Source: Streptomyces plumbidurans (GTDB lineage Bacteria; Actinomycetota; Actinomycetes; Streptomycetales; Streptomycetaceae). Taken from it: a stretch of 64,000 nt of DNA. Location: positions 1-64,000 of the forward strand of contig NZ_JAFJSY010000040.1 in the NCBI RefSeq assembly GCF_019857225.1. The letters are read 5' to 3'. The notes beneath the pieces were generated by a model. That model ran no database searches and was not told where the DNA came from. It saw only the letters and a program-made list of their open reading frames with translations. Made by a program: the position numbers and the translations under genes. This document shows, in pieces, positions 16,881 to 24,779 of this stretch. Every line of letters starts with the position of its first letter. The first letter of the stretch is position 1.

Positions 16881-17448
16881 GCCCCTCGACGATCTGCCGC
16901 AGGCCCTCGGTGAGGGTTTCCGCGTCGGGCGCGGTCTTCGGGTCGAAGGTCCACTGCGAGATGAGCCCCGACATCAGAGTCATGTAGAAGCGGCCCAGGG
17001 TGTCGGCGGTCTCGTCGGAGATCTCCTCCTCCGGCACGGACGTCATCAGCGACACCAGGCCCCGGCCGCCCTCGCGCTGCGCACGCGACAACTGGTCGCG
17101 CACCTCGGGCAGTTGGTCGCCCATGGTCACGATCTCCATGCTCAGCCGCCACAGCGACCCCGGCCTGCGCATCGAGTCGACGATGTTCGACCACACCGCG
17201 CGGAAGCGCTCCAGCGAACCGGGGGCACCACCGACCCCGGCCTCCCCCTCGAACGACATCTCCTCCACCAGCGCGAGGTAGGCCTGCGCCAGCAGTGCGT
17301 CCTTCGACCCGTAGTGGTAGCCGATCGACGCGAGGTTGGTCCCCGACTCCTTGACGACGTCCCGCGCGGTCGTACGCAGGAACCCCTTCTCCAGCAGGCA
17401 GCGCTTGGCGCCTTCGAGCAGATCCTCACGGTGTCCCATGTCCGCCAC
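16867..17448 (-). CDS. TetR-family regulator
   Basis: 193 residues; N-terminal HTH with TTARDVVKESGTNLASIGYHYGSKDALLAQAY (quoted in part) at roughly residues 25-57 and a variable ligand domain with TetR_C features. A start at Met4 (17439) is also possible. It is divergent from the DHA2 transporter; the 88-bp gap has a duplicated 22-bp operator-like sequence. The probable role is a repressor of the exporter gene and of itself, released by an exported compound. Confidence 0.9.
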   Translation of the reverse strand: MADMGHREDLLEGAKRCLLEKGFLRTTARDVVKESGTNLASIGYHYGSKDALLAQAYLALVEEMSFEGEAGVGGAPGSLERFRAVWSNIVDSMRRPGSLWRLSMEIVTMGDQLPEVRDQLSRAQREGGRGLVSLMTSVPEEEISDETADTLGRFYMTLMSGLISQWTFDPKTAPDAETLTEGLRQIVEGLTEN

Positions 17449-17462
17449 CCTACCGCCGATCC

Positions 17463-17510
17463 ATACAACCGTCCTAGACGAGCGATTTATACAAGCGTAC
17501 TAGACAACCG
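17463..17510. promoter_or_regulatory. Duplicated operator-like sequence for TetR
   Basis: ATACAACCGTCCTAGACGAGCG (17463-17484) and ATACAAGCGTACTAGACAACCG (17489-17510) repeat directly, 26 bases apart (about 2.5 turns), in the divergent promoter region. Each carries a CTAGAC core. Confidence 0.65.
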
Positions 17511-17536
17511 TTTAAGACGCTCGTACAGTCCCTGTC

Positions 17537-19054
17537 ATGACGAACTCACCGAGCACCACCACCTCCCCGCCCGGCCTCGCCGGCCGCCGCGAATGGACCG
17601 CGCTGGGCGTCCTGATGCTCCCGCTGCTGCTGGTCTCGATGGACGTCTCCGTCCTGTACTTCGCCATCCCGGCGATCAGCGCGGACCTGGAGCCGAGCGG
17701 CACCCAGCAGCTGTGGATCTTCGACATCTACGCCTTCGTCCTGGCCGGCCTGCTGATGACCATGGGCTCCCTGGGCGACCGCATCGGCCGCCGCAAACTC
17801 CTGCTGATCGGCGCCGCGGCCTTCGGCGCCGCCTCGCTCGTCGCGGCCTACGCGAACAGCGCCGAGACCCTGATAGCGGCCCGCGCGGTGCTCGGCATCG
17901 GCGGCGCGACCCTGATGCCGTCGACCATGGCGCTGGTCCGCGCGATGTTCACCGACCCCGGCCAGCGCGCGAAGGCGATCGGCATGTGGTCCGGCGTGAT
18001 GACCGCCGGCATCGCGCTCGGCTCGGTGATGAGCGGCGTCCTGGTCCAGTACTTCTGGTGGGGCTCGGTCTTTTTGGTCAACCTGCCCGCCATGGCCGTA
18101 CTGCTGGTCCTCGGCCCGTTCTTGCTGCCGGAGTCGCGCGACCCCGAGCCCGGCCGTTTCGACTGGCCGAGCGTCCCGCTGTCGATGGCCGCCGTGCTCC
18201 CCGTCATCTACGGCCTCAAGGAGATCCCGTCCGAGGGCTGGCACGCCCACTACGTCGTCTCGATCACCGTCGGCCTGCTCTTCGCGGCCCTCTTCGTCCA
18301 CCGCCAGCGCACCGTGGCCTCACCCCTGATCGACCCGGCCCTCTTCCGCGGCCGAGGCTTCGCCCCCTCCGTGGTCCTCAACCTGGTCGCCTCGTTCGGC
18401 ATGATGGGCTCGGCCTACTTCACCACCCAGTACCTGCAGTCGGTGCTCGGCAAGAGCGCGATGGAGGCGGCCCTGTGGGCGCTGCTCCCCTCGGTGCCGA
18501 TCGGCATGGCGGCCCCGCTGGCCACCTCACTGGTCCAGAAGGGCGTGAACCGCGCCCACGTCGTCACCGCCGGCTTCGCCATCGCCGCGGGCGGCTACGC
18601 GATGCTGGCGTTCGCGGACACCGACTCGCTCTGGCTGGTCCTGGCCGCGTGCGGCGTCCTCGCCTCCGGCATCGTCATGGTCATCTCGCAGATCACCGAC
18701 CTCGCCCTCAGCAGCGCCCCGGTGGAGCGGGCGGGCTCGGCGTCCTCCCTGATGGAGACCGGCGCGGAGTTCGGCGGCGCCCTGGGCATGGCGATCCTCG
18801 GTTCCATCGGCACCGCGATCTACCGCCACGCCATCCCGGCCTCGGCACCGGACGCGGCCCACGAGACCCTCGGCGGCGCCCTGGCGATCGCGGACCGGCT
18901 CCCGGGGCGCACGGGAGACGCCCTGGCCACCGCCGCCCGCGAGGCCTTCACCAACGGCATGCAGGGCGCGGCGATCGCCGGAGCCGTACTCCTCGCGGCG
19001 GCGGCACTGCTGGCGGCGCGGGCGCTGCGGGGGATTCACGTGATCGACAAGTGA
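17537..19054 (+). CDS. DHA2-family (EmrB/QacA-type) MFS exporter
   Basis: 505 residues, 14 predicted membrane segments. Motif A GDRIGRRKLLLIG follows TM2, LDVTxVNVALP is represented by MDVSVLYFAIPAI in TM1, and motif C-like GIALGSVMSGVL lies in TM5, the signature of proton-driven drug export. Control by the adjacent TetR repressor is likely. It is followed by a hairpin and a dispersed repeat copy. Confidence 0.92.
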   Translation: MTNSPSTTTSPPGLAGRREWTALGVLMLPLLLVSMDVSVLYFAIPAISADLEPSGTQQLWIFDIYAFVLAGLLMTMGSLGDRIGRRKLLLIGAAAFGAASLVAAYANSAETLIAARAVLGIGGATLMPSTMALVRAMFTDPGQRAKAIGMWSGVMTAGIALGSVMSGVLVQYFWWGSVFLVNLPAMAVLLVLGPFLLPESRDPEPGRFDWPSVPLSMAAVLPVIYGLKEIPSEGWHAHYVVSITVGLLFAALFVHRQRTVASPLIDPALFRGRGFAPSVVLNLVASFGMMGSAYFTTQYLQSVLGKSAMEAALWALLPSVPIGMAAPLATSLVQKGVNRAHVVTAGFAIAAGGYAMLAFADTDSLWLVLAACGVLASGIVMVISQITDLALSSAPVERAGSASSLMETGAEFGGALGMAILGSIGTAIYRHAIPASAPDAAHETLGGALAIADRLPGRTGDALATAAREAFTNGMQGAAIAGAVLLAAAALLAARALRGIHVIDK

Positions 19055-19069
19055 CGGGCACATAAAAAG

Positions 19070-19100
19070 CGCCGGACGGGCAATTTCAGCCCGTCCGGCG
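19070..19100. terminator. Hairpin after the DHA2 exporter
   Basis: 12-bp perfect arms CGCCGGACGGGC / GCCCGTCCGGCG around AATTTCA, between the converging exporter and serA genes. Confidence 0.75.
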
Positions 19101-19158
19101 TTTGAGGACGAGGCCCCTCAAGGGACGAAAGCGGGAGCCTGGGGGCGGCAGCCCCCAG
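19088..19158. repeat. Dispersed Streptomyces intergenic repeat, copy 2
   Basis: CAGCCCGTCCGGCGTTTGAGG to CTGGGGGCGGCAGCCCCCAG, matching the copy at 4145-4215. Its first part forms one arm of the preceding hairpin and its end is a second hairpin (19139-19158). Confidence 0.8.
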
Positions 19159-19178
19159 ACAGCACCCCCAACGCCCCG

Positions 19179-20768
19179 TCAGACCAGGTTCACGGACCGG
19201 GCGAACGTGGCCCCGATCTCCTCGGCAACCTCCGCCAGAACCCCGGCAGCAACGGTGTCGTCAACGGTCAGCACGGCCAGCGCCTCCCCGCCCACCGCGG
19301 AGCGGGCGACCTGCATACCGGCGATGTTGATGCCCGCCTCGCCGAAGACACGGCCGACCGTGCCGACGACGCCGGGACGGTCCTCGTAGCGCAGCACCAC
19401 CATGTGCTCGGTGAGCGCGAGGTCGACGTCGTACTCCCCGACGGCGACGATCTTCTGCAGATGCTTCGGACCCGCCAGCGTGCCGGAGACCGAGACCTCC
19501 TGGCCGTCGGTGAGCGTGCCGCGGACGGTGACGACGTTGCGGTGGTCGGTCGCCTCGGAGCTGGTGGTCAGCCGCACCTCGACGCCGCGCTCCTGCGCGA
19601 ACAGCGGGGCGTTGACGTACGACACCGTCTCGTCGACGACGTCCTCGAAGACACCCTTGAGGGCGGACAGCTCCAGCACCTTCACGTCGTGCTGGGTGAT
19701 CTCGCCGTACACCTCGACGTCGAGGCGGACCGCGACCTCGCCCGCGAGCGCGGTGAAGATGCGGCCGAGACGCTCGGCGAGCGGCAGGCCCGGCTTGACG
19801 TCCTCGGCGATGACACCGCCCTGCACGTTCACCGCGTCGGGCACCAGCTCACCGGCGAGGGCGAGGCGCACCGAGCGGGCGACGGCGATGCCTGCCTTCT
19901 CCTGCGCCTCGTCCGTGGAGGCGCCCAGGTGCGGGGTGGAGACGACCTGGTCGAACTCGAACAGCGGCGAGTCCGTGCACGGCTCCTTCGCGTACACGTC
20001 CAGGCCGGCGCCCGCGACGCGGCCCTCCTTCAGCGCGGAGTACAGCGCCTCCTCGTCGACGATCCCGCCGCGCGCGGCGTTGACGATGCGCACGCTCGGC
20101 TTGACCTTGCGCAGCGCCTCCTCGCCGATCAGACCGAGGGTCTCGGGGGTCTTGGGCAGGTGGACGGTGATGAAGTCGGAGACCTCGAGCAGCTCGTCCA
20201 GCGACAGCACCTTCACGCCCATCTGCGCGGCGCGCGCGGGCTGGATGTAGGGGTCGTAGGCGACGACCTTCATGCCGAAGGCAGACATGCGCTGGGCGAC
20301 GAGCGCGCCGATGCGGCCGAGACCCACCACACCGAGGGTCTTCTCGGCGAGCTCCACGCCCGTGTACTTGCTGCGCTTCCACTCGCCGTTCTTCAGCGCG
20401 GCGTTGGCCTGCGGGATGTGGCGGGCGGTGGCGATGAGCAGACCACAGGCGAGCTCGGCGGCGGTCACGATGTTGGAGGTCGGGGCGTTGACGACCATCA
20501 CGCCGGCCTTGGTGGAGGCGGAGACGTCGACGTTGTCCAGGCCGACGCCGGCTCGCGCGACGACCTTCAGCTTCTTCGCGGCGGCGATCGCCTCGGCGTC
20601 GACCTTGGTGGCCGAGCGGATCAGGATGGCGTCGACGTCGGCGATGGCGGGGAGCAGTTCGGCTCGGTCCGCTCCGTTGCAGTGGCGGATCTCGAAGTCG
20701 GGGCCGAGCGCGTCCACGGTGGCGGGCGACAGCTCTTCGGCGATGAGTACGACGGGTTTCGAGCTCAC
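19179..20768 (-). CDS. serA: D-3-phosphoglycerate dehydrogenase
   Basis: 529-residue long-type (mycobacterial-like) enzyme for the first step of serine synthesis. Domains: substrate- and NAD-binding dehydrogenase (1-310; VGLGRIGALVAQR, Arg in NAARGGIVDE, catalytic His in STPHLGAST), an intervening ASB domain (about 320-450), and a C-terminal ACT domain (about 455-529; RPGVVGTVG) for serine feedback. The GTG at 20768 has GAGG six bases upstream and begins the conserved SSKPVVLIAEEL. It is on the same strand as ilvBNC but behind an ilvC terminator. Confidence 0.97.
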   Translation of the reverse strand: MSSKPVVLIAEELSPATVDALGPDFEIRHCNGADRAELLPAIADVDAILIRSATKVDAEAIAAAKKLKVVARAGVGLDNVDVSASTKAGVMVVNAPTSNIVTAAELACGLLIATARHIPQANAALKNGEWKRSKYTGVELAEKTLGVVGLGRIGALVAQRMSAFGMKVVAYDPYIQPARAAQMGVKVLSLDELLEVSDFITVHLPKTPETLGLIGEEALRKVKPSVRIVNAARGGIVDEEALYSALKEGRVAGAGLDVYAKEPCTDSPLFEFDQVVSTPHLGASTDEAQEKAGIAVARSVRLALAGELVPDAVNVQGGVIAEDVKPGLPLAERLGRIFTALAGEVAVRLDVEVYGEITQHDVKVLELSALKGVFEDVVDETVSYVNAPLFAQERGVEVRLTTSSEATDHRNVVTVRGTLTDGQEVSVSGTLAGPKHLQKIVAVGEYDVDLALTEHMVVLRYEDRPGVVGTVGRVFGEAGINIAGMQVARSAVGGEALAVLTVDDTVAAGVLAEVAEEIGATFARSVNLV

Positions 20769-20980
20769 GTGAGTCCTCACAAGTCCATTGCGGACGGCCG
20801 TCCCGACGGCCGCAGGCGGTGGAGGGGTGTCGCGGCCCTGGGGGCCGCTTGAGCCGCGTGGAAGACGCACGACGCTGTGGGCCTGACGCGTATGTAATAC
20901 GGCAGTGTAGTGGCGCGGCGGTTCTCGTCCTGCGCCTCCGCGGAAGGATCACCCGTCCGTGATGCGACGGGCTGGACAAA

Positions 20981-21007
20981 GGGGCCGGAGCAGTCCGCTC
21001 CGGCCCC
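20981..21007 (-). terminator. Terminator downstream of ilvC
   Basis: GGGGCCGGAGC / GCTCCGGCCCC, 11-bp perfect arms with a five-base loop, 14 bases beyond the ilvC stop. Confidence 0.8.
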
Positions 21008-21020
21008 GTCCGTCGGAGAC

Positions 21021-22019
21021 CTACGCCTCCTCGTTCACCCAGCTCATCAGCTTGCGCAGCTGCTTGCCGGTGGTCTCCAGCAGGTGCTCGGAGTCCTGCT
21101 TCTTGTACTCGTTGTACTTCTTCAGACCGCCGTGGTACTCGTCCATCCAGTTCTTGGCGAAGGAGCCGTCCTGGATCTCGGCGAGGATCTGCTTCATCTC
21201 CACCTTGGTCGCGTCCGTGATGATCCGCGGACCGGAGACGTAGTCACCCCACTCGGCGGTCTCCGAGATCGACCAGCGCATCTTCTCCAGGCCGCCCTCG
21301 TACATGAGGTCCACGATCAGCTTCAGCTCGTGCAGGCACTCGAAGTACGCGATCTCCGGCTGGTAGCCGGCCTCGGTCAGCGTCTCGAAGCCCGCCTTCA
21401 CCAGCGCCGCGGTACCACCGCACAGCACCGCCTGCTCACCGAACAGGTCGGTCTCGGTCTCCTCGGTGAACGTCGTCTTGATGACGCCGGCCCGGGTGCC
21501 GCCGATGCCCTTGGCGTACGACAGCGCCAGCGCGAAGCCGCTTCCGGTCGCGTCCTGCTCGACGGCCACGATGCACGGAACGCCGCGGCCCTCCTCGTAC
21601 TGGCGGCGCACCAGGTGGCCCGGGCCCTTGGGGGCGACCATGCAGACGTCCACGCCGGCCGGGGGCTTGATGAAGCCGTAGCGGATGTTCAGGCCGTGGC
21701 CGAAGAACAGCGCGTCGCCGTCCTTCAGGTTCGGGGCGATGTGCTCCTCGTAGACCTGGGCCTGGATCGGGTCCGGGACCAGGATCATGATGACGTCGGC
21801 CTCGGCGGCGGCCTCGGCGGGCGTCACCACGCGCAGGCCCTGCTCCTCGGCCTTGGCCTTGGACTTGGAGCCCTCGTGCAGACCGACACGCACGTCGACA
21901 CCCGAGTCACGGAGCGACAGCGCGTGGGCGTGGCCCTGGCTGCCGTAACCGATGACCGCGACCTTGCGGCCCTGGATGATGGAAAGGTCGGCGTCGGCGT
22001 CGTAGAACAGCTCGGCCAC
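21021..22019 (-). CDS. ilvC: Ketol-acid reductoisomerase (class I)
   Basis: 332 residues; NADPH-dependent isomerisation and reduction of acetolactate or acetohydroxybutyrate. The Rossmann motif GYGSQGHAHALSLRDSG, PKGPGHLVRRQYEEG and the Mg-binding EETETDLFGEQ segment mark the short class I enzyme. It is the third gene of the ilvB operon, 118 bases after ilvN; that gap holds two hairpins that may tune its expression separately. Confidence 0.97.
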   Translation of the reverse strand: MAELFYDADADLSIIQGRKVAVIGYGSQGHAHALSLRDSGVDVRVGLHEGSKSKAKAEEQGLRVVTPAEAAAEADVIMILVPDPIQAQVYEEHIAPNLKDGDALFFGHGLNIRYGFIKPPAGVDVCMVAPKGPGHLVRRQYEEGRGVPCIVAVEQDATGSGFALALSYAKGIGGTRAGVIKTTFTEETETDLFGEQAVLCGGTAALVKAGFETLTEAGYQPEIAYFECLHELKLIVDLMYEGGLEKMRWSISETAEWGDYVSGPRIITDATKVEMKQILAEIQDGSFAKNWMDEYHGGLKKYNEYKKQDSEHLLETTGKQLRKLMSWVNEEA

Positions 22020-22052
22020 TTTGGGTTCTCTCCTTGTGTGCGGGTGTTGCGT

Positions 22053-22128
22053 CCCACCGTATGACGGTGGGCGTAAGGGAAGTCTCAGGGTCTCGGTATC
22101 CGGGCGGCCGGAGTCGGCCGGCCGCCCG
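22053..22128 (-). promoter_or_regulatory. Two hairpins between ilvN and ilvC
   Basis: CCCACCGT / ACGGTGGG at 22053-22071 and CGGGCGGCCG / CGGCCGCCCG at 22101-22128, in the 118-bp gap. Possible transcript processing or partial termination before ilvC. Confidence 0.5.
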
Positions 22129-22137
22129 TTTGCGCCG

Positions 22138-22662
22138 TTATGCCGACCGGTCGAGGGCGCGCAGCGAGCGGTCCGTGATCGAACGGGCGCCGCGGCCGAT
22201 GGCGATCGTGCCGGACTGGACGAGCTCCTTGATGCCGTACGGCTCCAGCATCTTGAGCATGGCGGACAGCTTCTCGCTGCTGCCGGTGGCCTCGATCGTC
22301 ACGGCCTCCGGGGAGACGTCCACGGTCTTGGCGCGGAACAGCTGGACGATCTCGACGATCTGGGAGCGCGTCTCGTTGTCGGCGCGCACCTTCACCAGAA
22401 CGAGTTCGCGCTGAACGGCCTGGCCGGGCTCCAGCTCGACGATCTTCAGGACGTTGACCAGCTTGTTGAGCTGCTTGGTCACCTGCTCCAGCGGGAGGTC
22501 CTCGACGCCCACCACGATGGTGATGCGGGAGATGTCGGGGTGCTCGGTGACGCCGACCGCGAGCGAGTCGATGTTGAAGCCGCGGCGGGAGAAGAGGGCG
22601 GCGATCCTCGCCAGGATGCCCGGGGTGTTCTCCACCAGGACGGAGAGCGTGTGCTTGGACAT
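22138..22662 (-). CDS. ilvN: Acetolactate synthase small (regulatory) subunit
   Basis: 174 residues. An N-terminal ACT domain (HTLSVLVENTPGILARIAALFSRRGFNI) binds valine for feedback inhibition, followed by the ALS_ss C-terminal domain (about 85-165). It stimulates and regulates the catalytic IlvB subunit encoded 30 bases upstream. Length is typical. Confidence 0.97.
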   Translation of the reverse strand: MSKHTLSVLVENTPGILARIAALFSRRGFNIDSLAVGVTEHPDISRITIVVGVEDLPLEQVTKQLNKLVNVLKIVELEPGQAVQRELVLVKVRADNETRSQIVEIVQLFRAKTVDVSPEAVTIEATGSSEKLSAMLKMLEPYGIKELVQSGTIAIGRGARSITDRSLRALDRSA

Positions 22663-22692
22663 GGTCTTTTACGTCTCTCTCTTGCGTCGCGC

Positions 22693-24543
22693 TCAGTCGT
22701 CTTCGTTGTCGCCGAAGTCGGGGCGGACGTCCCGAGCGGCCATGATCGTGTCGTTCGAGGTGCCGGCGGCGACCATCGGCCAGACCATCGCGTCCTCGTG
22801 GACGATGAAGTCGACGACGACGGGGCGGTCGTTGATGGAGTTGGCCTCTTCGATGACCTTGTCGAGGTCCTCGGGGGACTCGCAGCGGATCGCGTAGCAG
22901 CCCATGGCCTCCGACAGCTTCACGAAGTCGGGGACGCGGGTGCCCCTGGCCTCCGGGTTGACGTCGTCGGGCCCGGAGTGCAGGACGGTGTTGGAGTAGC
23001 GCTGGTTGTAGAAGAGGGTCTGCCACTGGCGGACCATCCCGAGGGCGCCGTTGTTGATGACGGCGACCTTGATCGGGATGTTGTTCAGGGCGCAGGTGGT
23101 CAGCTCCTGATTGGTCATCTGGAAGCAGCCGTCGCCGTCGATCGCCCAGACGGTCCGGTCCGGGGCCCCGGCCTTGGCGCCCATGGCGGCGGGGACCGCG
23201 TAGCCCATGGTTCCGGCGCCGCCCGAGTTCAGCCAGGTGGCCGGCTTCTCGTACTGGATGTAGTGCGCGGCCCACATCTGGTGCTGGCCGACGCCCGCCG
23301 CGAAGATCGTGCCCTGCGGGGCGAGTTGGCCGATGCGCTCGATGACCTGCTGCGGGGAGAGCGAGCCGTCGTCCGGCTGGTCGTAGCCGAGCGGGTAGGT
23401 GTCGCGCCACCGGGAGAGGTCCTTCCACCAGGCGCTGTAGTCGCCCTGGTGACCCTCGGCGTGCTCCCTCTGCACCGCCTGCACCAGGTCGGCGATGACC
23501 TCACGCGCATCGCCGACGATCGGCACGTCCGCGGCACGGTTCTTGCCGATCTCGGCCGGGTCGATGTCCGCGTGGACGATCTTGGCGAAGGGGGCGAAGC
23601 TGTCCAGGTTGCCGGTGACGCGGTCGTCGAAGCGGGCGCCGAGGGCGACGATCAGGTCGGCCTTCTGCAGCGCGGTGACGGCGGTGACCGCACCGTGCAT
23701 GCCCGGCATTCCCACGTGCAGCGGGTGGCTGTCGGGGAATGCGCCGAGCGCCATCAGGGTGGTGGTGACGGGCGCTCCGGTGAGTTCGGCGAGGACCTTC
23801 AGCTCGGCGGTGGCACCGGCCTTGATCACGCCGCCGCCGACGTACAGGACCGGCCGCTTGGCGGCGGTGATCAGCTTCGCGGCCTCGCGGATCTGCTTCG
23901 CGTGCGGCTTGGTGACGGGCCGGTAGCCGGGCAGGTCCATGGCCGGCGGCCAGGAGAAGGTGGTCTTCGCCTGGAGGATGTCCTTGGGGATGTCGACCAG
24001 GACCGGTCCCGGGCGGCCGGTCGAGGCGATGTGGAACGCCTGCGCGATCGCCCGCGGGATGTCCTCCGCCTTGGTGACCAGGAAGCTGTGCTTGGTGATC
24101 GGCATGGTGATGCCGACGATGTCCGCCTCCTGGAAGGCGTCCGTGCCGATCGCCTTGGAGACGACCTGACCGGTGATCGCCACGAGCGGCACCGAGTCCA
24201 TCATCGCGTCGGCGATCGGCGTCACCAGGTTGGTGGCACCGGGGCCGCTGGTCGCCATGCAGACGCCGACCCTGCCGGTGGCCTGCGCGTAACCGGTGGC
24301 CGCATGTCCGGCGCCCTGCTCGTGGCGGACCAGCACGTGGCGCACCCGCGTGGAGTCCATCATCGGGTCGTACGCGGGAAGGATGGTGCCGCCGGGAATG
24401 CCGAACACCGTGTCGGCCCCGACCTCCTCGAGAGAGCGGATGAGGGACTGCGCACCCGTGACGTGCTCGGGGGCGGACTGCTGTCCTCCGGATCGGGGCC
24501 GCGGCTGCGGATGGGTCCCGGTGGCCTGCTCGGTCATCGTCAT
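22693..24543 (-). CDS. ilvB: Acetolactate synthase large subunit
   Basis: 616-residue ThDP-dependent enzyme forming acetolactate or acetohydroxybutyrate. The ThDP-binding GDGCFQMTNQELTT lies in the C-terminal domain, GIPGGTILPAYDP near residue 50, and an FAD-type central domain carries ALGARFDDRVTGN. Starts at 24543 or the second ATG at 24537 are both possible; the ribosome site is modest (AGAAGAG). First structural gene of ilvBNC, preceded by a leader peptide and attenuator 75 bases upstream. Confidence 0.97.
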   Translation of the reverse strand: MTMTEQATGTHPQPRPRSGGQQSAPEHVTGAQSLIRSLEEVGADTVFGIPGGTILPAYDPMMDSTRVRHVLVRHEQGAGHAATGYAQATGRVGVCMATSGPGATNLVTPIADAMMDSVPLVAITGQVVSKAIGTDAFQEADIVGITMPITKHSFLVTKAEDIPRAIAQAFHIASTGRPGPVLVDIPKDILQAKTTFSWPPAMDLPGYRPVTKPHAKQIREAAKLITAAKRPVLYVGGGVIKAGATAELKVLAELTGAPVTTTLMALGAFPDSHPLHVGMPGMHGAVTAVTALQKADLIVALGARFDDRVTGNLDSFAPFAKIVHADIDPAEIGKNRAADVPIVGDAREVIADLVQAVQREHAEGHQGDYSAWWKDLSRWRDTYPLGYDQPDDGSLSPQQVIERIGQLAPQGTIFAAGVGQHQMWAAHYIQYEKPATWLNSGGAGTMGYAVPAAMGAKAGAPDRTVWAIDGDGCFQMTNQELTTCALNNIPIKVAVINNGALGMVRQWQTLFYNQRYSNTVLHSGPDDVNPEARGTRVPDFVKLSEAMGCYAIRCESPEDLDKVIEEANSINDRPVVVDFIVHEDAMVWPMVAAGTSNDTIMAARDVRPDFGDNEDD

Positions 24544-24617
24544 TCTCTTCTCGATGCTGAGGGTTTTTGCGAGCTTTGTACGGGGTTCAGATGCTGCGCG
24601 GGCAGTGCCTGTGCAAC

Positions 24618-24651
24618 AAAAAACCCCTCGTGCCGTAAGGCAAGCGAGGGG
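24618..24651 (-). terminator. ilvB attenuator terminator
   Basis: In RNA sense, CCCCTCG pairs with CGAGGGG (24624-24651) with an inner TGCC/GGCA stem and UUAC loop, followed directly by six U residues (24618-24623). A textbook intrinsic terminator, rare in this GC-rich genome, placed between the leader peptide and ilvB. Confidence 0.92.
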
Positions 24652-24704
24652 AGCGCGCCGGGTGTGGTCGCTGGGAGTTCCGGGTTCGTCCGGACATCAC
24701 CAGC

Positions 24705-24746
24705 TCAGCCGACGCGCTTTCCAAGTACGAGAATTCGGGTGCGCAT
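24705..24746 (-). CDS. ilvB leader peptide
   Basis: 13 codons reading MRTRILVLGKRVG then TGA. Codons 5-8 and 12 specify Ile, Leu, Val, Leu and Val, the end products or derivatives of the ilvBNC pathway. GGGGGAGGG lies eight bases before the ATG. With the U-tailed terminator 54 bases beyond, this is a classical ribosome-mediated attenuator in which starvation for a branched-chain amino acid stalls the ribosome and prevents termination. A -10-like CATAAT on this strand at 24804-24809 lies inside the end of the GGDEF gene. Confidence 0.9.
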   Translation of the reverse strand: MRTRILVLGKRVG

Positions 24747-24779
24747 GGCACTGACCCTCCCCCCGGCACGCACCACGTG

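Noticed and set aside
24618..24746. Riboswitch or T-box upstream of ilvB
   Set aside because: No T-box or known aptamer features; the leader peptide and terminator explain the region.
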